Below the pieces are notes generated by a model. The model was not told the origin of the DNA, did not search any database, and worked only from the letters and a program-made list of their open reading frames with translations. Below are positions 56,132 to 64,000 of a stretch of DNA of 64,000 bases, piece by piece; the stretch's first letter is position 1, and each line of letters begins with the position of its first letter. The position numbers and the translations under genes were made by a program. Location: positions 1 through 64,000 of the forward strand of contig NZ_BMWH01000007.1 in the NCBI RefSeq assembly GCF_014651135.1, read 5' to 3'. This stretch comes from Streptomyces echinoruber. GTDB lineage: Bacteria > Actinomycetota > Actinomycetes > Streptomycetales > Streptomycetaceae.

Positions 56132-57958
56132 ATGTCGGAAGCGGTTCCAGGCCGATCCGGACGTGCGCGGCGCGCGCTGAGAGCTCCGCGTCCCGAGGCC
56201 GTCCCCGCGCTCGTCGGCCGGGCGTGCGCCCTGGTGGGCCTTCTGGACATCGCCGCCGGGGTCTTCCCCCGGTTCCGGCACAGCCGTATGCACCACCTGG
56301 TCGAGGTGCTGCCCGGCGCGCTCGGCCCGTTCGCCGCCGCCCTCTCGCTCAGCGCGGGCGTGCTGCTCCTGCTGCTCGCGCACGGCCTCAAGCGCGCCAA
56401 GCGCCGGGCCTGGCGGGCCGGGGTCGCGCTGCTGCCGGCGGGCGCGGTGGCGCAGTTCGTGTACCGGCACTCCGTCGTCGGCGCGCTGATCTCCCTCGCC
56501 CTGCTGGCCGTACTCGTGCGGTACCGCAGCGCCTTCTCCGCCCTGCCCGACCCGCGCAGCCGGTGGCGGGCGCTGGCGAACTTCGTCCTCATGAGCGCCG
56601 GTTCCCTCGTGCTCGGACTGGTCATCGTCAGCGTCCACCCGCACCGCATCGTCGGCGACCCGAGCCTGGCCGACCGGCTGACGCACGTCCTGTACGGCCT
56701 CTTCGGCTTCGAGGGCCCCGTCGACTACCAGGGCGACACCTCCTGGACCGTCGGCTACTCCCTCGGCGCCCTGGGACTGCTCACCGCCGTCACCACCATC
56801 TACCTGGCCTTCCGCCCCGAACACCCGGCCGCGCAGCTCACCGAGGAGGACGAGGCCCGCCTGCGCGCCCTGCTGGCCGGGCACGGCGGCCGCGACTCCC
56901 TCGGCCACTTCGCGCTGCGCCGCGACAAGGCCGTCGTGTTCTCCCCCAGCGGCAAGGCGGCCGTCACCTACCGCGTCGTCTCCGGCGTCATGCTGGCCAG
57001 CGGCGACCCCATCGGCGACGTCGAGGCCTGGCCCGGCGCCATCGAACGGTTCATGGACGAGGCCAGGGCCCACTCCTGGACCCCCGCCGTCGTCGGCTGC
57101 TCCGAGACCGGCGCCCAGGTGTGGGTGCGCGAGACCGGCCTGGACGCCCTCGAACTCGGCGACGAGGCGGTGGTGGACGTCGCGGATTTCTCGCTCGCCG
57201 GACGCGCGATGCGCAACGTCCGCCAAATGGTCAAGCGCATCGAGCGGGCCGGCTACGAAACCCGGGTACGGCGCGTCCGTGACCTCGGCGAGGCCGAACT
57301 GGAGCGCATCCGGCGCGCCGCCGACGCCTGGCGCGGCACCGAGACCGAGCGCGGCTTCTCCATGGCCCTCGGCCGCATCGGCGACCCCGCCGACGGCGAC
57401 TGCCTCATCGCCACCGCCCACAAACCGGACGCCGAACCGGGCCCCCACGGCGACCTCAAGGCGATCCTGCACTTCGTGCCCTGGGGCCCCAACGGCGCCT
57501 CCCTGGACCTGATGCGCCGCGACCGCTCGGCCGACCCCGGCATGAACGAGCTGCTCATCGTCGCCGCGCTGCAGGCCGCACCGAAGTTCGGCATCGAGCG
57601 GATCTCGCTCAACTTCGCCGTGTTCCGCTCCGCGCTGGCACGCGGCGAGAAGATCGGCGCCGGCCCGGTGCTGCGCGCCTGGCGGGGACTGCTGCTGTTC
57701 CTCTCCCGGTGGTTCCAGATCGAGTCGCTGTACAAGTTCAACGCCAAGTTCCAGCCGCGCTGGGAGCCGCGCTTCGTGGTCTACCGCACCGCCGCCGACC
57801 TGCCGCGCCTCGGCTTCGCCTACCTGCGCGCGGAGGGCTTCGTCGACCTCGCCCTGCCGCTGCCCCGCTTCCTGCGCCGCCGCGCCGCCGCCCCGCGCCC
57901 CTGCGCCCACCGCACCCCCGAACGCGAACCGGCCCACCGCGACATGCAGACGGCCTGA
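56132..57958 (+). CDS. Lysyl-phosphatidylglycerol synthase-like protein (DUF2156, LysX/MprF type)
   Basis: 608 residues. A membrane part of about six helices (~25-235: LVGRACALVGLLDIAAGVFP through SLGALGLLTAVTTIYLAF) is followed by the cytosolic GNAT-like DUF2156 domain (RDKAVVFSPSGKAAVTYRVV; WPGAIERFMDEARAHSWTPA; FALRRDK; PRWEPRFVVYRT), which transfers lysine to phosphatidylglycerol and so makes the membrane less negative. Upstream in-frame codons (56057-56131) have third positions of mixed AT/GC, unlike coding DNA here, and GGGGA lies before ATG 56132, so this start is preferred. A sigma-E-type promoter fits its envelope-protection role. Confidence 0.88.
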   Translation: MSEAVPGRSGRARRALRAPRPEAVPALVGRACALVGLLDIAAGVFPRFRHSRMHHLVEVLPGALGPFAAALSLSAGVLLLLLAHGLKRAKRRAWRAGVALLPAGAVAQFVYRHSVVGALISLALLAVLVRYRSAFSALPDPRSRWRALANFVLMSAGSLVLGLVIVSVHPHRIVGDPSLADRLTHVLYGLFGFEGPVDYQGDTSWTVGYSLGALGLLTAVTTIYLAFRPEHPAAQLTEEDEARLRALLAGHGGRDSLGHFALRRDKAVVFSPSGKAAVTYRVVSGVMLASGDPIGDVEAWPGAIERFMDEARAHSWTPAVVGCSETGAQVWVRETGLDALELGDEAVVDVADFSLAGRAMRNVRQMVKRIERAGYETRVRRVRDLGEAELERIRRAADAWRGTETERGFSMALGRIGDPADGDCLIATAHKPDAEPGPHGDLKAILHFVPWGPNGASLDLMRRDRSADPGMNELLIVAALQAAPKFGIERISLNFAVFRSALARGEKIGAGPVLRAWRGLLLFLSRWFQIESLYKFNAKFQPRWEPRFVVYRTAADLPRLGFAYLRAEGFVDLALPLPRFLRRRAAAPRPCAHRTPEREPAHRDMQTA

Positions 57959-57986
57959 CGCCCCGGGGATCCCCGACCGACCCGGG

Positions 57987-58026
57987 CGGAAGCCCCTCCC
58001 CCTCCCTCCACCCCGGGGGGCTTCCG
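57987..58026 (+). terminator. Strong hairpin after the lysX/mprF-like gene
   Basis: CGGAAGCCCC (57987-57996) pairs exactly with GGGGCTTCCG (58017-58026) around a 20-base loop, 29 bp after the stop. There is no U-run, as usual in high-GC actinomycetes. Confidence 0.75.
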
Positions 58027-58045
58027 CTTGGGCCATGCACCGCCG

Positions 58046-58190
58046 GGGAGCCTGCGGCCGACGGTGCCGGGACTCGCGGCCGACGATGCCGGGACTCGCG
58101 GCCGAAGCCCTCGGGAGCTCGCGGCCGACGATGCCGGAGGCGTGCAGCCGACGCCGCCGGAGACTCGCGGCCGACGCCGCCGAGGACCCG
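58046..58190. repeat. 22-23 bp tandem repeat upstream of folP
   Basis: About six units of GACTCGCGGCCGACGATGCC type from 58046 to 58190. The 310-bp gap holds this array and the folP promoter, no gene. Confidence 0.85.
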
Positions 58191-58268
58191 CAACCGGCCC
58201 CGCCACCCCCCGGCCCACCCCGGCCCACCCCGGCCGCCGGATGCCACCCGTGGGCCTAGGCTGAACGT

Positions 58269-59159
58269 ATGAGCAAGCAGAGCGGACGCGGGCACGTCGC
58301 AGGGCTGCCGGAGTGGGACCGGTGCGCGGTGATGGGCGTGGTCAACGTCACCCCCGACTCCTTCTCCGACGGCGGCCGCTGGTTCGACACGACGGCCGCC
58401 GTCAAGCACGGCCTCGACCTGGTCGCCCAGGGCGCCGACCTGGTCGACGTCGGCGGCGAGTCCACCCGCCCGGGAGCGACCCGCGTCGACGAGGCCGAGG
58501 AACTGCGCCGCGTCGTCCCCGTCGTCCGCGGCCTCGCCTCGGAAGGCGTGACGATCTCCGTCGACACCATGCGCGCCTCCGTCGCCGCACAGGCCCTCGC
58601 CGCCGGCGCCACCCTCGTCAACGACGTCAGCGGCGGCCTCGCCGACCCCGACATGGTCCCGGTCGTCGCGGACGCCGGCGTCCCCTTCGTCGTCATGCAC
58701 TGGCGCGGCCTGCTGCGGGGCGAGACCGTCAAGGGCGTCTACGACGACGTGGTCACCGAGGTCGTCGACGAACTGCGCGCCCGCGTGGAGGCCGTCCTCG
58801 CGGGCGGCGTCGCCGCCGACCGCGTCATCGTCGACCCCGGCCTGGGCTTCTCCAAGGACGCCGAGCACGACCTCGCCCTCCTCGCCCACCTCGACCGCCT
58901 GCTCGCCCTCGGCCACCCCCTCCTCGTCGCCGCCTCCCGCAAACGGTTCCTCGGCCGCGTCCTGGCCGGCCCCGACGGCACCCCGCCCCCCGCCCGCGAG
59001 CGCGACGCCGCCACGGCCGCCGTCTCCGCGCTCGCCGCGCAGGCCGGCGCGTGGGCCGTACGGGTCCACGAGGTGCGCGCGACGGCGGACGCGGTACGCG
59101 TCGTACGCGCCGTGCAGCAGGCGCGCACGACGCACGACACGCCCGAAGGAACCCGGTGA
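58269..59159 (+). CDS. folP: Dihydropteroate synthase
   Basis: 296 residues; joins p-aminobenzoate to the pterin diphosphate, the sulfonamide target. Motifs VMGVVNVTPDSFSDGG, LVDVGGESTRPGA and VINDVSGG-type (LVNDVSGGLADPDM), then VPFVVMHWRG and VIVDPGLGFSKDAEHDLALL, are all intact. TAGGCT ends six bases before the ATG, so the transcript should be leaderless. It begins the folate cluster folP, NTF2-like gene, folB, folK; folE lies nearby on the other strand. Confidence 0.97.
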   Translation: MSKQSGRGHVAGLPEWDRCAVMGVVNVTPDSFSDGGRWFDTTAAVKHGLDLVAQGADLVDVGGESTRPGATRVDEAEELRRVVPVVRGLASEGVTISVDTMRASVAAQALAAGATLVNDVSGGLADPDMVPVVADAGVPFVVMHWRGLLRGETVKGVYDDVVTEVVDELRARVEAVLAGGVAADRVIVDPGLGFSKDAEHDLALLAHLDRLLALGHPLLVAASRKRFLGRVLAGPDGTPPPARERDAATAAVSALAAQAGAWAVRVHEVRATADAVRVVRAVQQARTTHDTPEGTR

Positions 59160-59677
59160 GCGCCCCCCACACCGACGTCGAGGACGTCGAACTCGCCAAC
59201 ACCGCCTACTACGAGGCGCTCGAGCGGGGCGACTTCGAGGAACTGACCTCGCTCTGGCTCACCCCCGCCGACCTGGGCATCGACGAGACCTACCACGACC
59301 CGGCCGACGCCGCCGTGATCTCCTGCGTGCACCCCGGCTGGCCGGTGCTCACCGGCCGCGGCGAGGTGCTGCGCTCGTACGCCCTGATCATGGCGAACAC
59401 CGACTACATCCAGTTCTTCCTCACCGACGTACACGTCTCCGTCACCGGCGACACGGCCCTGGTGACCTGCACGGAGAACATCCTCAGCAGCGGACCCGCC
59501 CCCGAGGGCAGCGACGGCCCCGGGCCGCTCGTCGGGCAACTCGTGGTCGCCACCAACGTGTTCCGGCGCACCCCGGCGGGCTGGAAACTCTGGTCCCACC
59601 ACGCCTCCCCCGTCCTGGCCGAAAACGACGAGGACGAGGACGACCGGGCCGACGGGGCCGATGACACCCCCGCCTGA
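59156..59677 (+). CDS. NTF2-like (SnoaL/ketosteroid-isomerase fold) protein coupled to folP
   Basis: 173 residues. The N-terminal ELANTAYYEALERGDFEELT, a His/Trp-rich middle (CVHPGWPVLTGRGEVLRSYA) and the end VVATNVFRRTPAGWKLWSHH match the NTF2-like fold used by small isomerases, cyclases and unknown enzymes. The GTG overlaps the folP stop (GTGA), so it is co-translated with folP, and folB follows 248 bp later. A role in folate or pterin handling is an inference from this position. The acidic C-terminus (ENDEDEDDRADGADD) is variable-looking. Confidence 0.85.
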   Translation: MSAPHTDVEDVELANTAYYEALERGDFEELTSLWLTPADLGIDETYHDPADAAVISCVHPGWPVLTGRGEVLRSYALIMANTDYIQFFLTDVHVSVTGDTALVTCTENILSSGPAPEGSDGPGPLVGQLVVATNVFRRTPAGWKLWSHHASPVLAENDEDEDDRADGADDTPA

Positions 59678-59925
59678 GCGGGTAGGCGCCCTGAGGACCG
59701 CCACACGGTTGGAGCCCTCCGTCCCTGGGTAGGGGCGCGGCTACCGACCCGTGAGCTGCCGGCCGCACCGGGGGAAACACGCGGTGAACCTCCGGAGCCG
59801 CCGGCCCGGCGCCGCGCCCCGCGGCCCGGCACCGTCCGTGCCCGCAGGTAGATTCGGTGGCGGCCGACGGCGCCGACCGCATCCGGCGCCATTGGCCGCA
59901 ACCGACGAGTGCAGGAGTGATTCGC

Positions 59926-60285
59926 GTGGATCGTGTCGCGCTGCGCGGCCTGAAGGCCCGCGGGCACCACGGGGTGTTCCCCAGGGAACGGGAGGAAGGC
60001 CAGACCTTCATCGTCGACCTCGTCCTGGGCCTGGACACCCGGCCGGCCGCGGCCGACGACGACCTGGCGAAGACGGTGCACTACGGCATCGTGGCCGAGG
60101 AGGCCGTGGCCGTCGTCGAGGGCGAGCCCGTGAACCTCATCGAGACGCTCGCCGAGCGCATCGCCCAGGCCTGTCTGAAGCACGAGGGGGTCCAGGAGGT
60201 CGAGGTCTGCGTCCACAAGCCGGACGCGCCGATCACCGTCCCCTTCGACGACGTGACCGTCACCATCACCCGGAGCCGAGTATGA
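59926..60285 (+). CDS. folB: Dihydroneopterin aldolase
   Basis: 119 residues, the standard size. The RVALRGLKARGHHGVFPRER start, FIVDLVLGLDTRPAAADDDL and TVHYGIV, then LIETLAERIAQACL match FolB, which cleaves dihydroneopterin to hydroxymethyl-dihydropterin. GTG 59926 has GCAGGAG at about nine bases. Its stop overlaps the folK start (ATGA), so the two enzymes of adjacent steps are made together. TAGATT near 59851 could be its promoter -10. Confidence 0.95.
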   Translation: MDRVALRGLKARGHHGVFPREREEGQTFIVDLVLGLDTRPAAADDDLAKTVHYGIVAEEAVAVVEGEPVNLIETLAERIAQACLKHEGVQEVEVCVHKPDAPITVPFDDVTVTITRSRV

Positions 60286-60893
60286 CCGCACCCTTCCTGA
60301 AAGGCCCCAGCGACCCGACCGTCCAGCCGGTGCCCGCCTCCGTCACCGAGAAGGTGGACGCCGCCGACACCACCCTGCACAACCCCCAGCGGGCCGTGAT
60401 CTCCCTCGGCTCGAACCTCGGCAACCGCCTGGAGACCCTCCAGGGAGCCGTCGACGCCCTCGCCGACACGCCCGGCGTCCGGGTCAAGGCGGTCTCCCCC
60501 GTCTACGAGACCGAGCCGTGGGGCGTCGAGCCCGGCACCCAGCCGTCGTACTTCAACGCCGTCGTCGTCCTGAAAACGACCCTCCCCCCGTCCTCCCTCC
60601 TGGAGCGGGCGCACGCCGTCGAGGAGGCCTTCCACCGGGTGCGCGACGAACGCTGGGGCCCGCGCACCCTCGACGTGGACATCGTCGCCTACGCCGACGT
60701 CGTCTCCGACGACCCGCAGCTCACCCTGCCCCACCCGCGCGCCCACGAACGCGCCTTCGTCCTCGCCCCCTGGCACGACATCGACCCCGAGGCGCACCTG
60801 CCCGGCCGCGGCGCCGTCGCCGCCCTCCTCGGCACCGTCACGCGCACGGGCGTCGCACCCCGCACGGACCTGGAACTCCGGCTGCCCGAGTAA
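60282..60893 (+). CDS. folK: 2-amino-4-hydroxy-6-hydroxymethyldihydropteridine pyrophosphokinase (HPPK)
   Basis: 203 residues; activates the pterin with diphosphate for FolP. VISLGSNLGNRLETLQGAVD, YETEPWG and the HPPK signature RWGPRTLDVDIVAY with LPHPRAHERAFVLAPW are present. An extra ~30-residue N-terminus (TAPFLKGPSDPTVQPVPASV) precedes the core, as in other Streptomyces. The ATG overlaps the folB stop by 4 bp. Confidence 0.96.
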   Translation: MTAPFLKGPSDPTVQPVPASVTEKVDAADTTLHNPQRAVISLGSNLGNRLETLQGAVDALADTPGVRVKAVSPVYETEPWGVEPGTQPSYFNAVVVLKTTLPPSSLLERAHAVEEAFHRVRDERWGPRTLDVDIVAYADVVSDDPQLTLPHPRAHERAFVLAPWHDIDPEAHLPGRGAVAALLGTVTRTGVAPRTDLELRLPE

Positions 60894-60958
60894 CCGTTAA
60901 GGTCAAGACGGCCGCGCGCCGGCCACCACCGAGGACGGGCATGGGCTGAAGGGACACC

Positions 60959-61450
60959 GTGAGAGAGCTGCGCATCAGGGTGCTGGCCGGTCTGTTCGTC
61001 GCCGCCGGGGTGCTGTCCTGGGCGGGCGCCCGCCTGTGGAACGCGGTGGGGACGCTCCCCAGCGTCCCCCTGGCCGCCCCGATCGTCCTCGCGCTGATCG
61101 CCGTCGTCCTGCTCTCCACGGCCCTGTCCCTGCGCGCCCGCCTCAAGGCCCAGCGCGAGCGCGTGCCCGACGCCAAGGGCGTCGACCCCCTCATGGCCGC
61201 CCGCGCCGTCGTCTTCGGCCAGGCCAGCGCCCTGGTGGCCGCCCTCGTCGCCGGCATGTACGGCGGCACCGGCGTCTTCCTCCTGGAGCTGCTCGACATC
61301 CCGCCCCGCCGCGACCAGGCCATCTACGCCGGCCTGTCGGTCGTGGCGGGCATCGGCGTCATAGCGGCCGCCCTCTTCCTCCAGCACGTCTGCCGCCTCC
61401 CGGAGGACGACGAACACCACAACGACCCGGGAACCGCCCCGGCAGCCTGA
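60959..61450 (+). CDS. DUF3180 membrane protein
   Basis: 163 residues with four helices in two pairs (VLAGLFVAAGVLSWAGARLW, LAAPIVLALIAVVLLSTALS, AVVFGQASALVAALVAGMYG, YAGLSVVAGIGVIAAALFLQ). This is the DUF3180 family, regularly found just after folK in actinobacteria and of unknown role. GTG 60959 has AAGGGA four to nine bases upstream. It follows folK by 65 bp and converges on folE with 17 bp between. Confidence 0.9.
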   Translation: MRELRIRVLAGLFVAAGVLSWAGARLWNAVGTLPSVPLAAPIVLALIAVVLLSTALSLRARLKAQRERVPDAKGVDPLMAARAVVFGQASALVAALVAGMYGGTGVFLLELLDIPPRRDQAIYAGLSVVAGIGVIAAALFLQHVCRLPEDDEHHNDPGTAPAA

Positions 61451-61467
61451 GGCGGCGAAGCCGGTGA

Positions 61468-62073
61468 TCAGTCCGCCATGATGAGGCTCATCGCCTCATT
61501 GCGGGTGGCGGGGTCCCGCAACTGACCGCGCACCGCCGACGTAATGGTCTTGGCGCCGGGCTTCCGAACCCCGCGCATCGTCATGCACATGTGCTCGCAC
61601 TCGACGACGACGATCACTCCGCGCGGCTCCAGGATCTTCATCAGGGAGTCGGCGATCTGCGTGGTGAGTCGTTCCTGCACCTGCGGGCGCCGGGCGTACA
61701 CATCCACCAGCCGAGCCAGTTTGGAGAGGCCGGTGATCTTGCCGTCGACGGACGGAATGTACCCAACATGGGCAACTCCGACGAATGGCACCAGATGATG
61801 TTCACACGAGGACATGACCTCGATGTCCTTCACCAGCACCATCTCGTCGTGTCCGAGGTCGAACGTCGTCGTCAGGACGTCCTCGGGCTTCTGCCACAGC
61901 CCCGCGAATATCTCCCGGTACGCCCGCGCCACCCGTGCCGGTGTCTCGCGCAGCCCCTCGCGGTCCGGGTCCTCGCCGACCGCGATGAGGAGTTCCCGCA
62001 CGGCGTTCTCGGCGCGCTTCTCGTCGAACTCGCCGATGCGGTGCTCGCCGGCCAGCGTCACGGGGTCGGTCAT
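61468..62073 (-). CDS. folE: GTP cyclohydrolase I
   Basis: 201 residues; the first enzyme of folate synthesis, GTP to dihydroneopterin triphosphate. Zinc and catalytic residues are seen in [18 protein letters not shown] and VVECEHMCM, with [17 protein letters not shown] and the C-terminal SAVRGQLRD. The ATG at 62073 begins the conserved MTDPVTL sequence. An in-frame extension to 62193 reads through the hairpin and is rejected. It lies on the ftsH side, as in other Streptomyces. Confidence 0.97.
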   Translation of the reverse strand: MTDPVTLAGEHRIGEFDEKRAENAVRELLIAVGEDPDREGLRETPARVARAYREIFAGLWQKPEDVLTTTFDLGHDEMVLVKDIEVMSSCEHHLVPFVGVAHVGYIPSVDGKITGLSKLARLVDVYARRPQVQERLTTQIADSLMKILEPRGVIVVVECEHMCMTMRGVRKPGAKTITSAVRGQLRDPATRNEAMSLIMAD

Positions 62074-62121
62074 GTGGTGCCTCGTTCCTGAAGATGTCCT
62101 GCGTGCGGGCATGTCACAGCA

Positions 62122-62161
62122 ATGCCGCGCCCCCCAGGCTAGAACCAGGGGGGCGCGGCAT
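62122..62161 (-). terminator. 14-bp perfect hairpin between ftsH and folE
   Basis: ATGCCGCGCCCCCC (62122-62135) pairs exactly with GGGGGGCGCGGCAT (62148-62161), 47 bp after the ftsH stop. It likely ends ftsH transcription or shields folE from it. Confidence 0.8.
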
Positions 62162-62208
62162 CCATTCCGTGGCCGGTGGGGTGGATCACCCACCCGCTGC
62201 CGGGCGGG

Positions 62209-64000
<1,792 letters not shown>

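Overview
The window is chromosomal DNA of a Streptomyces, or a very close actinomycete. Coding GC is very high, with G or C at nearly every third codon position, GTG starts are common, and the gene order runs proC, ilvD, radA-disA, mutY, sigE-cseABC, clpC, lsr2, panC-nadB-nadC-coaX, nuoD2, lysX/mprF-like, folP-folB-folK, folE, ftsH. From memory this matches the stretch of the Streptomyces coelicolor core that contains sigE (SCO3356), clpC (SCO3373), lsr2 (SCO3375) and ftsH (SCO3404). I could not run an alignment. I see no prophage, integrase, insertion sequence, CRISPR array or tRNA gene.

Layout. At 1-130, on the minus strand, is what looks like the promoter/leader of an rRNA operon that lies outside the window. 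360-9319 holds proC, an ABC exporter pair, a methyltransferase, small membrane and SH3b proteins, a Ser/Thr kinase with a beta-propeller sensor and ilvD. 9636-20736 holds a TetR regulator coupled to a sugar-phosphate isomerase-like gene, a Ppx/GppA phosphatase, a cysteine-rich protein, a sigma/anti-sigma-like membrane fusion, radA, disA and mutY. 21073-24495 is the sigE-cseA-cseB-cseC envelope-stress operon. 24573-33219 is accessory: VOC plus AraC, an MFS exporter with a divergent TetR, an M23 peptidase, a large NACHT-LRR (NLR-like) protein and a secreted acid phosphatase. 33359-46061 holds clpC, lsr2, an ArgA-type acetyltransferase, BlaI and the pantothenate/NAD cofactor cluster. 46267-57958 holds a threonine-aldolase-like enzyme, a TmrB-like ATPase, a two-component pair, a MidA/NDUFAF7-like methyltransferase overlapping an orphan nuoD, an esterase and a lysyl-phosphatidylglycerol synthase-like gene. 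58269-64000 is the folate cluster and ftsH, which is cut by the window edge.

Links between genes. A sigma-E-type promoter (GAACC, 16 bp, CGTCC) precedes the lysX/mprF-like gene, tying it to the sigE-cseABC operon in the same window. The cofactor genes are joined by 4-bp ATGA/GTGA overlaps. A Rossmann/DUF2520 gene beside panC could supply the missing ketopantoate reductase step. The NuoD-overlapping methyltransferase belongs to the family that methylates NDUFS2, the mitochondrial NuoD.

The least expected structural signal is that many genes are followed by short tandem copies of their own 3' end, often including the stop codon (TetR, cseC, disA, sensor kinase, response regulator, the cysteine-rich protein and others). 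A second signal is a series of at least 13 genes with a TANNNT -10 box exactly 6-7 nt before the start codon, so probably leaderless. The best candidate for an undescribed system is the NACHT-LRR protein at 29284-32430.
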